Shown piece after piece: positions 1-9,800 of a DNA stretch of 64,000 nt. Within the stretch, counting starts at the first letter, position 1. Each line of letters starts with the position of its first letter. The stretch lies in contig LUQC01000102.1 in the NCBI GenBank assembly GCA_001627925.1, positions 2,152 to 66,151 on the forward strand, in the 5' to 3' direction. The stretch is from Rhodobacteraceae bacterium REDSEA-S34_B6 (lineage in GTDB: Bacteria; Pseudomonadota; Alphaproteobacteria; Rhodobacterales; Rhodobacteraceae). Below the pieces are notes generated by a model. The model was not told the origin of the DNA. It saw nothing but the letters and a program-made list of their open reading frames with translations, and made no database searches. The translations under genes and the position numbers were made by a program.

Positions 1-923
1 ATTTTCGTATGAACGATGAAGCCGTCCTCTCCTTTTTGGAAAACAGAGGGTATCTCCTACCGCTCCCGGTTAAATATGGCGAATGGTTAGGAGTATATCC
101 AGGGTACGTTATAGAGGGCTCAGACGGAGAGATACGAGGGAGATGTTTTAAAAGTGATCAAATTCCATCTGATGCCCCCAGGTATTGTGGCATATTACAG
201 GGTTATTGGGGTTACTCCACCCGCTTTAAGAGTGATGTGTGGGGTATAGTCACAACCCGATTAGGCCTAACTGGAATTTTAATGTTTTGGGTCATGGCCC
301 TGATGGTGCCAAGCGCTTTAATCATTGGAATATTAGCAGGAATGCGCGAAGGAAGCCGTACCGACAGATCCTTATCAACTTTTTCAATTGTCACGACTGC
401 GACCCCGGAATACGTATCTGGGGTCATTCTAATAGCAGTTTTTGCATCAAGCGCATTTGGACTTAAATGGTTTAAAGGCACTGCCACAGCAGCGATGGAC
501 AATCCAAATTTGGAAAACTTTTTTCTACCAGTCGTTACAATAGCCATCTATGGCATGGGTTACATTGCTCGAATGACCCGAGCCTCAATGGCTGAGGTAA
601 TGACAGCTCAATATATCAGAACAGCCCGTCTGAAAGGTGTGTCTTTTCCAAACATAGTTTTAAAGCATGCGCTAAGAAACGCACTGATTGCTCCATTCAC
701 AGTTATAATGCTTCAATTCCCATGGCTTCTAAATGGTGTTGTAATTGTTGAGACCCTATTTAACTATAAGGGTTTTGGATGGGCTCTTGTGCAAGCGGCT
801 GGTAACAATGACATAGAACTTTTGCTGGGCGTATCTGTTGTATCAGTATTCGTCGTTTTAGTTACACAACTTATATCTGATATTGGGTATGTCTACTTAA
901 ATCCCCGCATCAGTGTCACTTAG
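1..923 (+). CDS. Oligopeptide-type ABC transporter permease (DppB-like), 5' end outside window
   Basis: Inner-membrane permease of a peptide/nickel-type ABC importer. The reading frame is open to the left edge of the window, and the usual first membrane segment and periplasmic loop start of DppB-type permeases are not complete, so the gene begins upstream. An in-frame ATG at position 9 is unlikely to be the start. Visible are several hydrophobic segments and the cytoplasmic EAA loop (YIRTARLKG followed by HALRNALIAP), which contacts the ATPase. A second permease and a fused double ATPase follow on the same strand with short gaps, so the three form one operon; the substrate-binding protein is presumably upstream. 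Substrate cannot be told from sequence. Confidence 0.88.
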   Translation, partial: FRMNDEAVLSFLENRGYLLPLPVKYGEWLGVYPGYVIEGSDGEIRGRCFKSDQIPSDAPRYCGILQGYWGYSTRFKSDVWGIVTTRLGLTGILMFWVMALMVPSALIIGILAGMREGSRTDRSLSTFSIVTTATPEYVSGVILIAVFASSAFGLKWFKGTATAAMDNPNLENFFLPVVTIAIYGMGYIARMTRASMAEVMTAQYIRTARLKGVSFPNIVLKHALRNALIAPFTVIMLQFPWLLNGVVIVETLFNYKGFGWALVQAAGNNDIELLLGVSVVSVFVVLVTQLISDIGYVYLNPRISVT

Positions 924-934
924 GGATTATTGGT

Positions 935-2128
935 ATGGATTTGTTAACTTGGAGTGACATAATTATCCAGATAGTACTTAGACTAGGACCAGTTTGGGTT
1001 GCCTTGGTTATTCTGTTTCTTGTTTCATTTAGATTTAAACGTTCACTTGGCCTCTATGGAAAAGTATTTGACTCAACAATCGGAATGATTGGCTTTGCGA
1101 TAGTGATGTTCTGGGTTTTCGCAGGTTTTTTTGCTGGAGCTCTGGACTGGATTATAACACACGATCCATTAGCACAATTCTCTGGTATGAAAAATAAAGT
1201 TCCTGGGACACCACTTCGCGGCGCCGAAGATGGCGACTACAGTCACTTCTTATTCGGAGGCGATCATCTCGCTCGGGATGTTTTCAGCAGAATGATTGCA
1301 GGCTCAACTATAGTTATCATTATTGCTCCCATGGCGACATTATTTGCTTTTATGGTGGGTATAACTTTAGGCGTTCCTGCAGGATATTACGGTGGGCGCC
1401 TTGATACAACAATTTCGTTTATAGCTAACTTAATATTAGCATTTCCAGTTATTTTGCTATTCTATCTTCTGGTCACACCCGAAATTCGGTTAACTGGTTT
1501 ACCCCAATATATGGCTGTCGTCCTTTTCCTATTTCCTCTGATATTTTATACTGTGCTCGTGAATTCACGCTTTCACATAGTCCCTACTAAAAGAAACGCA
1601 TTACTCGGTATTGGCCTCGCTGTCCTGGGTATTTTATATATTTCATTGATTAATGAAGCCGGCAGCAAAATTTCCTTTTTATCATCTATCGATCTATTCG
1701 ATGTCGACGCGGGACTACTGACTGTGTTTGTCTCAGTTGTTTTTGTAAATGCTCCAACAGTTTTTCGTATTGTGAGGGGTTTAACGATGGACATAAAAAC
1801 GAGAGATTATGTGGCAGCAGCTCAAACCCGAGGCGAAGGTGCTTGGTATATAATGCTGTGGGAAATATTACCGAATGCTAGAGGCCCTCTTATCGTCGAT
1901 TTTTGCCTCAGAATAGGATACACAACTATACTTTTGGGAACTCTAGGTTTTTTTGGCCTTGGGCTTGCACCAGAGGATCCAAACTGGGGTGCTACTATTA
2001 ACGATGGTCGTAAGTTGCTTTCAATTTACCCCCACCCTGCTCTAGTGCCATCGATTGCTTTGCTAAGTTTGGTCCTAGGATTAAATTTACTCGCAGACGG
2101 CTTAAGAGAAGAAAGCCTAAAAGATTAA
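935..2128 (+). CDS. Oligopeptide-type ABC transporter permease (DppC-like), enlarged
   Basis: Second inner-membrane permease of the same importer, starting 11 bases after the first permease. The C-terminal half carries the EAA loop (YVAAAQTRGEG, then LPNARGP) and the family ending in which the last helix precedes a short cytoplasmic tail (LNLLADGLREE). At 397 residues it is about 100 longer than typical DppC. The extra length lies at the N-terminus (an additional hydrophobic helix at residues about 15-30) and in a hydrophobic insertion at roughly residues 185-270, between the conserved helix ending ILLFYLL and the segment FVNAPTVFRIVRG. Membership of the BPD_transp_1 fold is clear; substrate is unknown. 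Confidence 0.9.
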   Translation: MDLLTWSDIIIQIVLRLGPVWVALVILFLVSFRFKRSLGLYGKVFDSTIGMIGFAIVMFWVFAGFFAGALDWIITHDPLAQFSGMKNKVPGTPLRGAEDGDYSHFLFGGDHLARDVFSRMIAGSTIVIIIAPMATLFAFMVGITLGVPAGYYGGRLDTTISFIANLILAFPVILLFYLLVTPEIRLTGLPQYMAVVLFLFPLIFYTVLVNSRFHIVPTKRNALLGIGLAVLGILYISLINEAGSKISFLSSIDLFDVDAGLLTVFVSVVFVNAPTVFRIVRGLTMDIKTRDYVAAAQTRGEGAWYIMLWEILPNARGPLIVDFCLRIGYTTILLGTLGFFGLGLAPEDPNWGATINDGRKLLSIYPHPALVPSIALLSLVLGLNLLADGLREESLKD

Positions 2129-2175
2129 AAATAAGTTTGTGCTATTCACAACAAGAGGTCTAAACAGAGAATATA

Positions 2176-4263
2176 ATGTCAAAAATTAGCTACGATGGAC
2201 CAATTCTAGAGATCGATCAACTTTCCATTTCGTTCTTCACACGTCTTCGGGAAATCCCTGCCGTAATGGACTTCTCCGTAGTTGTACAACCTGGGGAAGC
2301 GGTTGGTTTGGTAGGTGAATCTGGCTGTGGAAAATCAACAGTTGCATTAGGAGTTATGCAAGACTTAGGAGTAAATGGCAGCATTGTTGGAGGAAAAATA
2401 AAATTTAAAGGGCAAGACCTCAGTAAGATGAGCCCCGAACAGTTGCGAGATATTCGCGGCAACGAAATTGCGATGATTTATCAAGAACCCATGGCGTCTT
2501 TAAACCCAGCCATGAAAGTTGGAAAGCAGCTTATAGAAGTTCCTATTATTCACGAAGGTGTATCGGAAGAGGAAGCTTTGCGCAGAGCAAAAGAAGTTCT
2601 TGTCGATGTTAAGCTACCCGATCCAGAGAGAATTTTAAAGTCATATCCTCATCAGCTTTCAGGTGGCCAACAGCAGCGCATAGTCATCGCTATGGCTCTA
2701 ATGTCCAAGCCAGCACTTTTGATTTTAGATGAGCCAACGACAGCATTGGATGTGACAGTCGAAGCCGCCGTGGTAGATCTAGTTAAAGACTTAGGCAAAA
2801 AATATGGCACTTCTATGCTGTTTATCTCGCACAATCTGGGATTAATTCTAGAAACTTGTGATCAAATTTGTGTTATGTATTCTGGTGAAGCTGTAGAAAC
2901 AGGTTCAATATCAGATGTTTTTGATAAAATGCAGCATCCCTACACTCAGGCTTTATTCCGATCCATCCCTCTTCCAGGCGCTGATAAAAATAGTCGTCCC
3001 CTGGTAGCAATTCCAGGCAATTTTCCATTGCCTCATGAGCGACCAACCGGATGCAATTTTGGTCCAAGATGTAATTATTTTAAAGATGGCTTATGTAACA
3101 TCCAAGCTATACCAATGAACAAAATCAAAGGTTTTGAGAGACACTTCAGTCGATGTTCAAGAATAGAGGAAATAAATTGGGACACACCAATTTCGAGTTC
3201 GTCACAGTTCGAAAGTCTACCACCGGGGGATGTGGTCCTAAAAATAGATAATCTGAAGAAATATTACGAAGTAGCAGCTAATGCATTATTTGGCTCAAGC
3301 GGCACATATAAAACAGTGAAGGCAAATGAGACACTTTCGTTTGAAGCTAGGGAAAGTGAAACATTAGCGATAGTTGGCGAATCTGGTTGTGGGAAATCTA
3401 CATTTGCAAAAGTATTGATGGGTCTGGAGACCGCAACGGACGGCGATATTCTTTTAGACAAGGACAACATAGAATCTACACCGATAGAAGCTCGGGACAC
3501 TCAAACGGTCGCAGATATTCAAATGGTTTTTCAAAACCCATTTGATACGCTCAATCCATCAATGACAGTAGGCCGTCAGATCGTACGAGCACTGGAAGTA
3601 TTTAAATACGGCGAAAGTGATGACGAGAGACATGACCGCATGCTTCAGCTACTTGATTTGGTTAAGTTACCCCGTGCATTTGCAACCAGAATGCCTCGCC
3701 AACTTTCAGGAGGTCAAAAGCAGCGGGTTGGAATAGCGCGCGCTTTTGCTGGTGGCGCTCGGATTGTAGTTGCAGACGAACCAGTATCAGCGCTGGATGT
3801 ATCTGTGCAGGCTGCTGTAACTGATTTACTAATGGAAATTCAAAGAAAAGAAAAAACAACTCTGCTCTTTATAAGTCATGATCTGTCGATTGTACGTTAT
3901 CTTTCAGATAGGGTTATGGTCATGTACCTTGGTCACGTTGTTGAGTTGGGAACAACGGACCAAGTCTTTTCACCGCCCTATCATCCATATACGGAGGCAC
4001 TACTTTCTGCGGTTCCAATTGCCGATACGAGTATTGAGAAAAAACATATAGTGCTAGAGGGAGATATTCCGTCCGCCATGAACCCACCTTCTGGTTGTCC
4101 ATTTCAAACTAGATGCCGTTGGAAAAAAGACGTTCCTGGTTCACTATGCGAAACAGAAATACCACCAATAAAAACTTTAGACGGCGGACACCAAATCAAG
4201 TGCCATTTAGCAAAATCTAAATTGGAAAAAATGGAACCAGTTATCAAGATTGCAGCTGAATAA
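2176..4263 (+). CDS. Fused DppD-DppF-type double ATPase of peptide ABC importer
   Basis: Energises the upstream permeases. Two complete ABC ATPase domains are joined in one 695-residue chain. The first has a Walker A (GESGCGKST) at about residues 47-55, signature LSGGQQQR and Walker B LLILDEP. The second has Walker A at about residue 401, signature LSGGQKQR and Walker B IVVADEP. Each domain is followed by the cysteine-containing oligopeptide-transporter C-terminal extension (PTGCNFGPRC and PSGCPFQTRC). Separate DppD and DppF subunits are the more common layout, but fused versions are well known. The gene lies 47 bases after the second permease and ends the operon; aacS converges on it. Confidence 0.93.
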   Translation: MSKISYDGPILEIDQLSISFFTRLREIPAVMDFSVVVQPGEAVGLVGESGCGKSTVALGVMQDLGVNGSIVGGKIKFKGQDLSKMSPEQLRDIRGNEIAMIYQEPMASLNPAMKVGKQLIEVPIIHEGVSEEEALRRAKEVLVDVKLPDPERILKSYPHQLSGGQQQRIVIAMALMSKPALLILDEPTTALDVTVEAAVVDLVKDLGKKYGTSMLFISHNLGLILETCDQICVMYSGEAVETGSISDVFDKMQHPYTQALFRSIPLPGADKNSRPLVAIPGNFPLPHERPTGCNFGPRCNYFKDGLCNIQAIPMNKIKGFERHFSRCSRIEEINWDTPISSSSQFESLPPGDVVLKIDNLKKYYEVAANALFGSSGTYKTVKANETLSFEARESETLAIVGESGCGKSTFAKVLMGLETATDGDILLDKDNIESTPIEARDTQTVADIQMVFQNPFDTLNPSMTVGRQIVRALEVFKYGESDDERHDRMLQLLDLVKLPRAFATRMPRQLSGGQKQRVGIARAFAGGARIVVADEPVSALDVSVQAAVTDLLMEIQRKEKTTLLFISHDLSIVRYLSDRVMVMYLGHVVELGTTDQVFSPPYHPYTEALLSAVPIADTSIEKKHIVLEGDIPSAMNPPSGCPFQTRCRWKKDVPGSLCETEIPPIKTLDGGHQIKCHLAKSKLEKMEPVIKIAAE

Positions 4264-4286
4264 GCCTATATTTTTATTAGCAAAAG

Positions 4287-6221
4287 TTACTCCAATGCCA
4301 GTTCGGGCCGATCTTTAAAGTAATCAAGGGCTTCCGGGTTGGCGAGCGCTTCTTTATTTTTTACCTCCCTTCCATGAACAATATCCCTAACAGGTATTTC
4401 AACGATCTTACCTGACTTTGTTCTTGGTATATCTTCTACCTGAAGTATTTTTGATGGCACATGACGACTGGTGCAATTATTTTTTATTAATTTTTTAATA
4501 GTATCAGCCAAAGTTTCAGTTAAATTAATTCCCTCTCTTAACTTAACAAACAAGACTATTCGCGTATCACTTTCCCATATTTGTCCTATGACAATACTTT
4601 CTAAAACCTCTTTGACCCTATCGACTTGTCTGTATATCTCAGCAGTCCCAATCCTGACGCCTCCCGGATTTAAGGTTGCATCGGATCTGCCATAAATAAT
4701 GTATCCACCATCAGGTGTTTGCTCGGCAAAATCACCATGTGCCCACACTCCCTCAAAACGATCAAAGTAGGCTGCATGGTATTTCCTACCATCGATGTCA
4801 TTCCAGAATTTAACTGGTCTGGATGGAAATGGCTTTGTGCAAACTAATTCCCCTCTTTCTCCTCGATTAACCCTGCCACTGTCATCCCAAATTTCTACTG
4901 CCATACCTAAGCCAGCACCCTGAATCTCTCCACGTCTTACCGGAATATTGGGAACTCCCAAAACAAAACATGATACGATGTCTGTTCCGCCAGAAATGGA
5001 AGCTAAATGAACATACCCTACGTTGTTGTAAATATAATCATAACACTCTGCACTAAGGGGTGAGCCCGTGGAACAAATAACCTTCAAATTACTCAGTTTA
5101 AAAATTGCACTTGGATTGACGTCATCTTTCATTAACGTTTCGATGTATTTTGCCGAAGTGCCAAAGTGGCTGAACTCCTCTTCATCTGCAAACTGCCAAA
5201 GAACGGTATTATCTGGATATGTGGGAGATCCATCATAGAGCATAATGGTTGCTCCGGTTCCAAGAGCTGAAACCAGCCAATTCCACATCATCCAACTGCA
5301 TGTTGTAAAATAAAATACTCTATCACCCGAAGAAATGTTTGTTTGAAGCTGATGTTCTTTCAAATGCTGGACAAGAGTACCTCCATGCCCATGTACGATG
5401 CATTTTGGCACACCAGTTGTACCAGAAGAATACATTATATATAAGGGATGATCAAAACCAACACGCTCAAAACCAATTTCGATTGCTTCATAGTTTTCTA
5501 AAATTTCCTGATAGGAAATTGAATTATTAATAACAATATTACTCAGAGACGCATAATCGAATATAACTACCTGCTTTAAAGAGGGTAATCGAGCCGTGAA
5601 GGACTTTATTTTATCTAAACAATTATGTGTTTTTCCATTATAGAAATATCCATCGACGCAGAAAAGGACTTTAGGCTCAATTTGTCCAAACCGATCAATC
5701 ACTCCCTGTTCCCCAAAATCAGGGGAACAGCTAGACCAAATTGCCCCAACTGAAGCAGTAGCCAGCATTGCCACTATTGATCCTGCAAAATTTGGTAGAA
5801 AACCTGCCACTCGATCACCTTTAGTCACGCCGAGTTCTTTCAGATGCTGTGCTGTCTTACTTACTTGATTATATAGTTCAGCAAAACTAAGTGTTTTTGA
5901 AATACGATCTTCGCACCGGAAAATCAAAGCCTCATTATCACTTCGATTTTTTAGCATATTTTCAGCAAAATTTAATTTTGATTGAGGAAACCATTTCGCA
6001 GAAAATATGTTTTCTCCCTCGTATATAGGCCCATTCCATTCACCTTCTACTTTGCAAAACTCAATTATAAATCGCCAAAACTCAGGATTTGATATGGAAA
6101 AATGATGTAGCTCATCATACGACTTGAAGTGTTTGCCGGTATTTTCTTCAACAAATTCAGTAAATTTTTTTAAGTTTGAATTCAAAATTTGATCTTGTGA
6201 GGGTGTCCAAACAACCGCCAT
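4287..6221 (-). CDS. aacS: Acetoacetyl-CoA synthetase
   Basis: Activates acetoacetate with ATP and CoA to acetoacetyl-CoA, feeding ketone-body or polyhydroxybutyrate metabolism. The 644-residue length is typical of AcsA/AacS-type ANL ligases. The N-terminus has the acetyl-CoA-synthetase-like cap region (WNGPIYEGENIFSAKWFPQS), the AMP-binding P-loop is YSSGTTGVPK at about residues 260-269, and the C-terminal domain has GRSDATLNPGGVRIG and the catalytic lysine in TKSGKIVEIP near residue 602. The C-terminal context PRTKSGKIVEIPVRDIVHG and the overall arrangement favour acetoacetate over acetate. An MFS carrier lies 37 bases upstream on the same strand, possibly co-transcribed. Confidence 0.9.
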   Translation of the reverse strand: MAVVWTPSQDQILNSNLKKFTEFVEENTGKHFKSYDELHHFSISNPEFWRFIIEFCKVEGEWNGPIYEGENIFSAKWFPQSKLNFAENMLKNRSDNEALIFRCEDRISKTLSFAELYNQVSKTAQHLKELGVTKGDRVAGFLPNFAGSIVAMLATASVGAIWSSCSPDFGEQGVIDRFGQIEPKVLFCVDGYFYNGKTHNCLDKIKSFTARLPSLKQVVIFDYASLSNIVINNSISYQEILENYEAIEIGFERVGFDHPLYIMYSSGTTGVPKCIVHGHGGTLVQHLKEHQLQTNISSGDRVFYFTTCSWMMWNWLVSALGTGATIMLYDGSPTYPDNTVLWQFADEEEFSHFGTSAKYIETLMKDDVNPSAIFKLSNLKVICSTGSPLSAECYDYIYNNVGYVHLASISGGTDIVSCFVLGVPNIPVRRGEIQGAGLGMAVEIWDDSGRVNRGERGELVCTKPFPSRPVKFWNDIDGRKYHAAYFDRFEGVWAHGDFAEQTPDGGYIIYGRSDATLNPGGVRIGTAEIYRQVDRVKEVLESIVIGQIWESDTRIVLFVKLREGINLTETLADTIKKLIKNNCTSRHVPSKILQVEDIPRTKSGKIVEIPVRDIVHGREVKNKEALANPEALDYFKDRPELALE

Positions 6222-6258
6222 TTTATTTATAACTCCATACTAACATCCAATAAAAAAA

Positions 6259-7437
6259 TTAGTTCGAAAAATATGGCTCTTTTTTAATCATAATCAGAAG
6301 CATTAAACAGCTTAAAATTAGTAAAGGAATACAAAGGGAAAAAGACCATCTCAGACTATAAGCCTCCCCAACAAAGCCAAGAATGGGAGGTCCTAAAAGA
6401 AACATTCCAAAGGCAAACTGGGTAAGAGATGCCACATTAGTTTCTGCCGGACGATCACTTCTAGAAGCAGCTATTGAAATCGCCATCGGGAAAATTACCG
6501 CACTACCAGCTCCCAAAAATAAGAACCCCAATATTGCCAATGTACTTGAGTTTGATAAAACAACTAAAAATATGCCTAAGAACATGAAAAAAAGGCTCGC
6601 AACGCTTATCAAAATGGGTCCAAATTTATTTAGTAAATTATCGCCAAAAAATCTTACCAAAGCTTGAGAAAAAGCAGCCATTGCGAGAGAAAAGCCAGAA
6701 ATAAAAGGAGAAGCAGAATGTATCTCCCTCATAAATATTACTGACCAGTCAATACTAGCACCCTCCACCAGCATTGCTGACATGGTGAATAGGACCATAA
6801 CAAAAATAGGGCCAGTTGGAAGTGAAAACTTTTTTATCTTTGTAACATTGGTGTGCCTTGGAGAGGCAACGATATAATCCTCGAAAATTATTTTCGATAT
6901 AAGAAAAGCTATTCCACAAACTAACAAAAAATGGATTTCTAACATCACTTTAAATTGAGAAAATAATGCACCCACTACGGCGGCGGAAAAAAATCCTATA
7001 GACCAAAATGCATGACTTCTATTCATGATACGGCTGCCCAAAGCATGCTCAACTCGATCAGCCTCAAGGTTAATCGCCACTTCCACTACAGCCACAAAGG
7101 CACCACATATGATCAGAAAAAAAGCAAAAAATGCGATTTGATTTACTGCAACTGCCGCAAATTGTGTAAAGCAAATTGATGGAATACCTAAACAAATAAC
7201 ATTTTTTAATGAAATGGCTCTAACCAACCTATCAGCGAATAAAAGTGTGATCTGAAGCCCAAGAGGAATGCAAAGAAGCAACAAACCCAGTTCGGCTTTA
7301 TCAATCTCTAAAGAAGTTTGAATATCATCCAAACGAGGAAACATTGCACCCAGGGAAAATGCATAAATAAAGAAACCCACAAAAACTATTTGATGAGGGT
7401 TTCCCTTTATCGTCTGTATTATTTTTGGATTATTCAC
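6259..7437 (-). CDS. MFS transporter, YbjJ-like
   Basis: Polytopic inner-membrane carrier of 392 residues with about 12 hydrophobic segments and a charged central loop (IVASPRHTNVTKIKKF). The first helices (GFFIYAFSLGAMFPRLDDIQ) and the segment LGSRIMNRSHAFWSIGFF resemble the YbjJ-like branch of the major facilitator superfamily; this assignment is from memory of the family and not a search. Substrate is unknown. It lies upstream of aacS on the same strand, so uptake of an acid or ketone metabolite is conceivable but is inference only. Confidence 0.8.
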   Translation of the reverse strand: MNNPKIIQTIKGNPHQIVFVGFFIYAFSLGAMFPRLDDIQTSLEIDKAELGLLLLCIPLGLQITLLFADRLVRAISLKNVICLGIPSICFTQFAAVAVNQIAFFAFFLIICGAFVAVVEVAINLEADRVEHALGSRIMNRSHAFWSIGFFSAAVVGALFSQFKVMLEIHFLLVCGIAFLISKIIFEDYIVASPRHTNVTKIKKFSLPTGPIFVMVLFTMSAMLVEGASIDWSVIFMREIHSASPFISGFSLAMAAFSQALVRFFGDNLLNKFGPILISVASLFFMFLGIFLVVLSNSSTLAILGFLFLGAGSAVIFPMAISIAASRSDRPAETNVASLTQFAFGMFLLGPPILGFVGEAYSLRWSFSLCIPLLILSCLMLLIMIKKEPYFSN

Positions 7438-7495
7438 ATTTATTCTATTATCAGACTATTTCTCAAAATGAGAAATGTCATAAATGTATCGAGAA

Positions 7496-8044
7496 CTAAA
7501 GAGTATTTATGCCTAAATAGTTTTTAAGCGTGATAATCTTTTGAACTGCATCAGCATTACTTGGAAAAATATTTACTAAATCTTCGTATGCTTTGAGAGC
7601 TCTTTCGGGATCTCCCAACCGAAGGTGTATCATGCCAAGACCAGATAGCGCCCCAAAATGTCTCGGTTCCAAAGTTAGAACCTTTTCGACATCCTTAAGC
7701 GAACCTTCAAAGTCCCATAACATGAATCGAAGGGTTGCCCTTTTATTCCAAGCCTCAGTAAAACTTGGATTTACTTCTATTAATTTTGTGAAAATATTTT
7801 CAGCTCGATCCAAGTTTCCTTCTGACATCGCGACTAAACCCTCAGACATCAAAGCCTCTTCATCACTATTCTTATGAGCGCTAGTCCATTCTCTCCAAAG
7901 CTTTTCGACAATTGGACCCGCTTCATCCATGGACTGCGCACGCTCAAGTTGGTCTAAAAGTGTTTGTGTTGTGGAGCTCGCATTTAATATAGAGGCTATC
8001 ATCAGCCAAAGGAAGCCAGAGAATATTACTATACTGCTCTTCAT
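7496..8044 (-). CDS. Exported TPR-repeat protein
   Basis: Periplasmic or secreted protein of about 182 residues with tandem tetratricopeptide repeats. The likely start is the ATG at 8044, because it opens a signal peptide (MKSSIVIFSGFLWLMIASILNASS); an in-frame start 51 bases further upstream would put 17 polar residues before it. The TPR units run from about residue 60 to the end, with typical spacing of alanine, leucine and glycine residues (AWNKRATLRFMLWDFEGSL, LSGLGMIHLRLGDPERALK). No catalytic motif is visible. TPR proteins of this kind act as scaffolds, and no partner is evident from neighbours. Confidence 0.82.
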   Translation of the reverse strand: MKSSIVIFSGFLWLMIASILNASSTTQTLLDQLERAQSMDEAGPIVEKLWREWTSAHKNSDEEALMSEGLVAMSEGNLDRAENIFTKLIEVNPSFTEAWNKRATLRFMLWDFEGSLKDVEKVLTLEPRHFGALSGLGMIHLRLGDPERALKAYEDLVNIFPSNADAVQKIITLKNYLGINTL

Positions 8045-8202
8045 AAAATAGAAATAGCTCTCTAAATCTTTGTAGCAAGTGAAAGTAGAAAGCATCGATT
8101 AAAAAGATTGAATGGATAATACTGATTGATCAATTTTACTCTTTCATTATCACTGAGAAATGCTGTACTATTTTTCTTATTTGGATTGGAAAGGTAAGTA
8201 TT

Positions 8203-8682
8203 ATGGCAGGGTCAGTAAATAAAGTAATCCTATTAGGAAATTTAGGTCGTGACCCAGAAGTCCGTAACTTTCCAAATGGTGGAAAAGTGGCAAATTTCAG
8301 TATTGCGACATCTGAGACCTGGAAAGACCGAAATACTGGCGAACGACGAGAGAGAACTGAATGGCACAATATTTCGATTACGAATGAAGCACTTGTACGT
8401 GTTGCTGAACAATACCTAAAGAAAGGTTCTAAAGTTTACGTGGAAGGACAGTTAGAAACACGTAAATGGCAGGATCAAGCTGGAAATGATCGATATACTA
8501 CCGAAGTAGTTCTAAGGCCATATAGAGGCGAACTAACAATGTTGGATAGCAGAAACTCAGGTTCAGATATAGAAGGTTCAGATTACTCACAACTTGAAAA
8601 TAAATCTCAAAATAGTGATTTAGCAAATAATGATCAGACGAGTTACGCCTCTAATGATCTCGATGATGAAATACCATTTTAA
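8203..8682 (+). CDS. ssb: Single-stranded DNA-binding protein
   Basis: Binds single-stranded DNA during replication, repair and recombination. The first 105 or so residues form the OB fold with the family opening [18 protein letters not shown] and the core RTEWHNI; a polar, disordered linker rich in Ser, Asn and Asp follows, then the acidic tip DDEIPF that recruits partner proteins. Length (159 residues) is normal. It is transcribed alone and converges with aroB, only 7 bases separating the stops. I see no alphaproteobacterial LexA box (GTTC-N7-GTTC type) in the 150 bases upstream. Confidence 0.97.
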   Translation: MAGSVNKVILLGNLGRDPEVRNFPNGGKVANFSIATSETWKDRNTGERRERTEWHNISITNEALVRVAEQYLKKGSKVYVEGQLETRKWQDQAGNDRYTTEVVLRPYRGELTMLDSRNSGSDIEGSDYSQLENKSQNSDLANNDQTSYASNDLDDEIPF

Positions 8683-8689
8683 GATATAC

Positions 8690-9796
8690 TTAACGTTCCA
8701 AGGACTGTTGTAGAACTTCTAATATTAGGGCTTTGTCTATATTCTCGTGGACCATCGCTTTTCCTATGTCACTGGCTAATATGAACCGTATCACTCCATT
8801 CACGACTTTTTTATCTTGGGCCATTAAATCATATATTTGATCTGCGTTCCCCACAAAACCATTTATTTGAGAAATATCAGTCGCTACGTTGATGGAATGA
8901 TAATGCTCCCTAACTCTGCTAGGCACCTCCTGAGGGCATAGCCCAAGTCTAGAAGAGACTTCAAATGCTAAATTACAACCAATAGAGACACCTTCTCCAT
9001 GCAATAATATGTCACTGAAGTTTGTGACTGCCTCCAATGCATGACAAAAGGTATGTCCTAAATTTAGAAGTGCCCGCTCACCGTATTCTCGCTCATCATT
9101 TTCAACAATTTGTGCTTTTATTTGACAAGACCTTTTAATAGCTTCCATGCGGAGCTCAACATTCCCATCTATCAAAGAGGCAGCGTTTTCTTCTAACCAT
9201 CTAAAAAATTTCTCATCGCCAAGCAATCCGTATTTGGCCACCTCTCCATAACCAGATAAAAAATCCCGATGAGGAAGTGTATCCAACGCCTCAGTGTCTG
9301 CAATAACAACTACCGGTTGATGGAATGCACCAACTAAATTTTTACCGAAACTCACATTAATACCTGTTTTACCTCCAATGGAACTATCGACTTGAGCAAG
9401 CAAAGAAGTAGGAATTTGCGCAAATTGTACCCCACGTCTTACGGTTGCGGCTGCGAAACCCACTAAATCACCTATCACTCCACCACCAAGAGCAACCACC
9501 AGATCGTTACGCTCTACTTTTTGCTCTAAAATCCATTCCACAACTCGAATTAAGTACTTCCAGGACTTTGTACTTTCACCACCAGGAACAACTAATGAGG
9601 AAACGGATACTCCTGCTGATTTCATCGAACTTTCAAAATAATGTAAATGTAGTGGTGCAACATTCTGATCTGTGATTACAACAACACGATTTTTAGATAG
9701 CAACGGTGCAATAATTTGACCAGAATTTTTGATTAAACCGTGGCCAATTAATATGTCGTAGGAGTGTTTCTCTAAACCTACCTTTACCTTTTGCAT
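8690..9796 (-). CDS. aroB: 3-dehydroquinate synthase
   Basis: Second step of the shikimate pathway: cyclises DAHP to 3-dehydroquinate using NAD and a divalent metal, in the cytoplasm. Diagnostic motifs are GGGVIGDLVGFAAATVRRG, PTSLLAQVDSSIGGKTGIN and the metal-ligand region LLNLGHTFCHALE. I place the start at the ATG at 9796, preceded by GAGGA with good spacing; an in-frame start 15 bases upstream would overlap aroK. It follows aroK in a two-gene operon, the standard alphaproteobacterial order. Confidence 0.96.
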   Translation of the reverse strand: MQKVKVGLEKHSYDILIGHGLIKNSGQIIAPLLSKNRVVVITDQNVAPLHLHYFESSMKSAGVSVSSLVVPGGESTKSWKYLIRVVEWILEQKVERNDLVVALGGGVIGDLVGFAAATVRRGVQFAQIPTSLLAQVDSSIGGKTGINVSFGKNLVGAFHQPVVVIADTEALDTLPHRDFLSGYGEVAKYGLLGDEKFFRWLEENAASLIDGNVELRMEAIKRSCQIKAQIVENDEREYGERALLNLGHTFCHALEAVTNFSDILLHGEGVSIGCNLAFEVSSRLGLCPQEVPSRVREHYHSINVATDISQINGFVGNADQIYDLMAQDKKVVNGVIRFILASDIGKAMVHENIDKALILEVLQQSLER

Positions 9797-9800
9797 CAAA

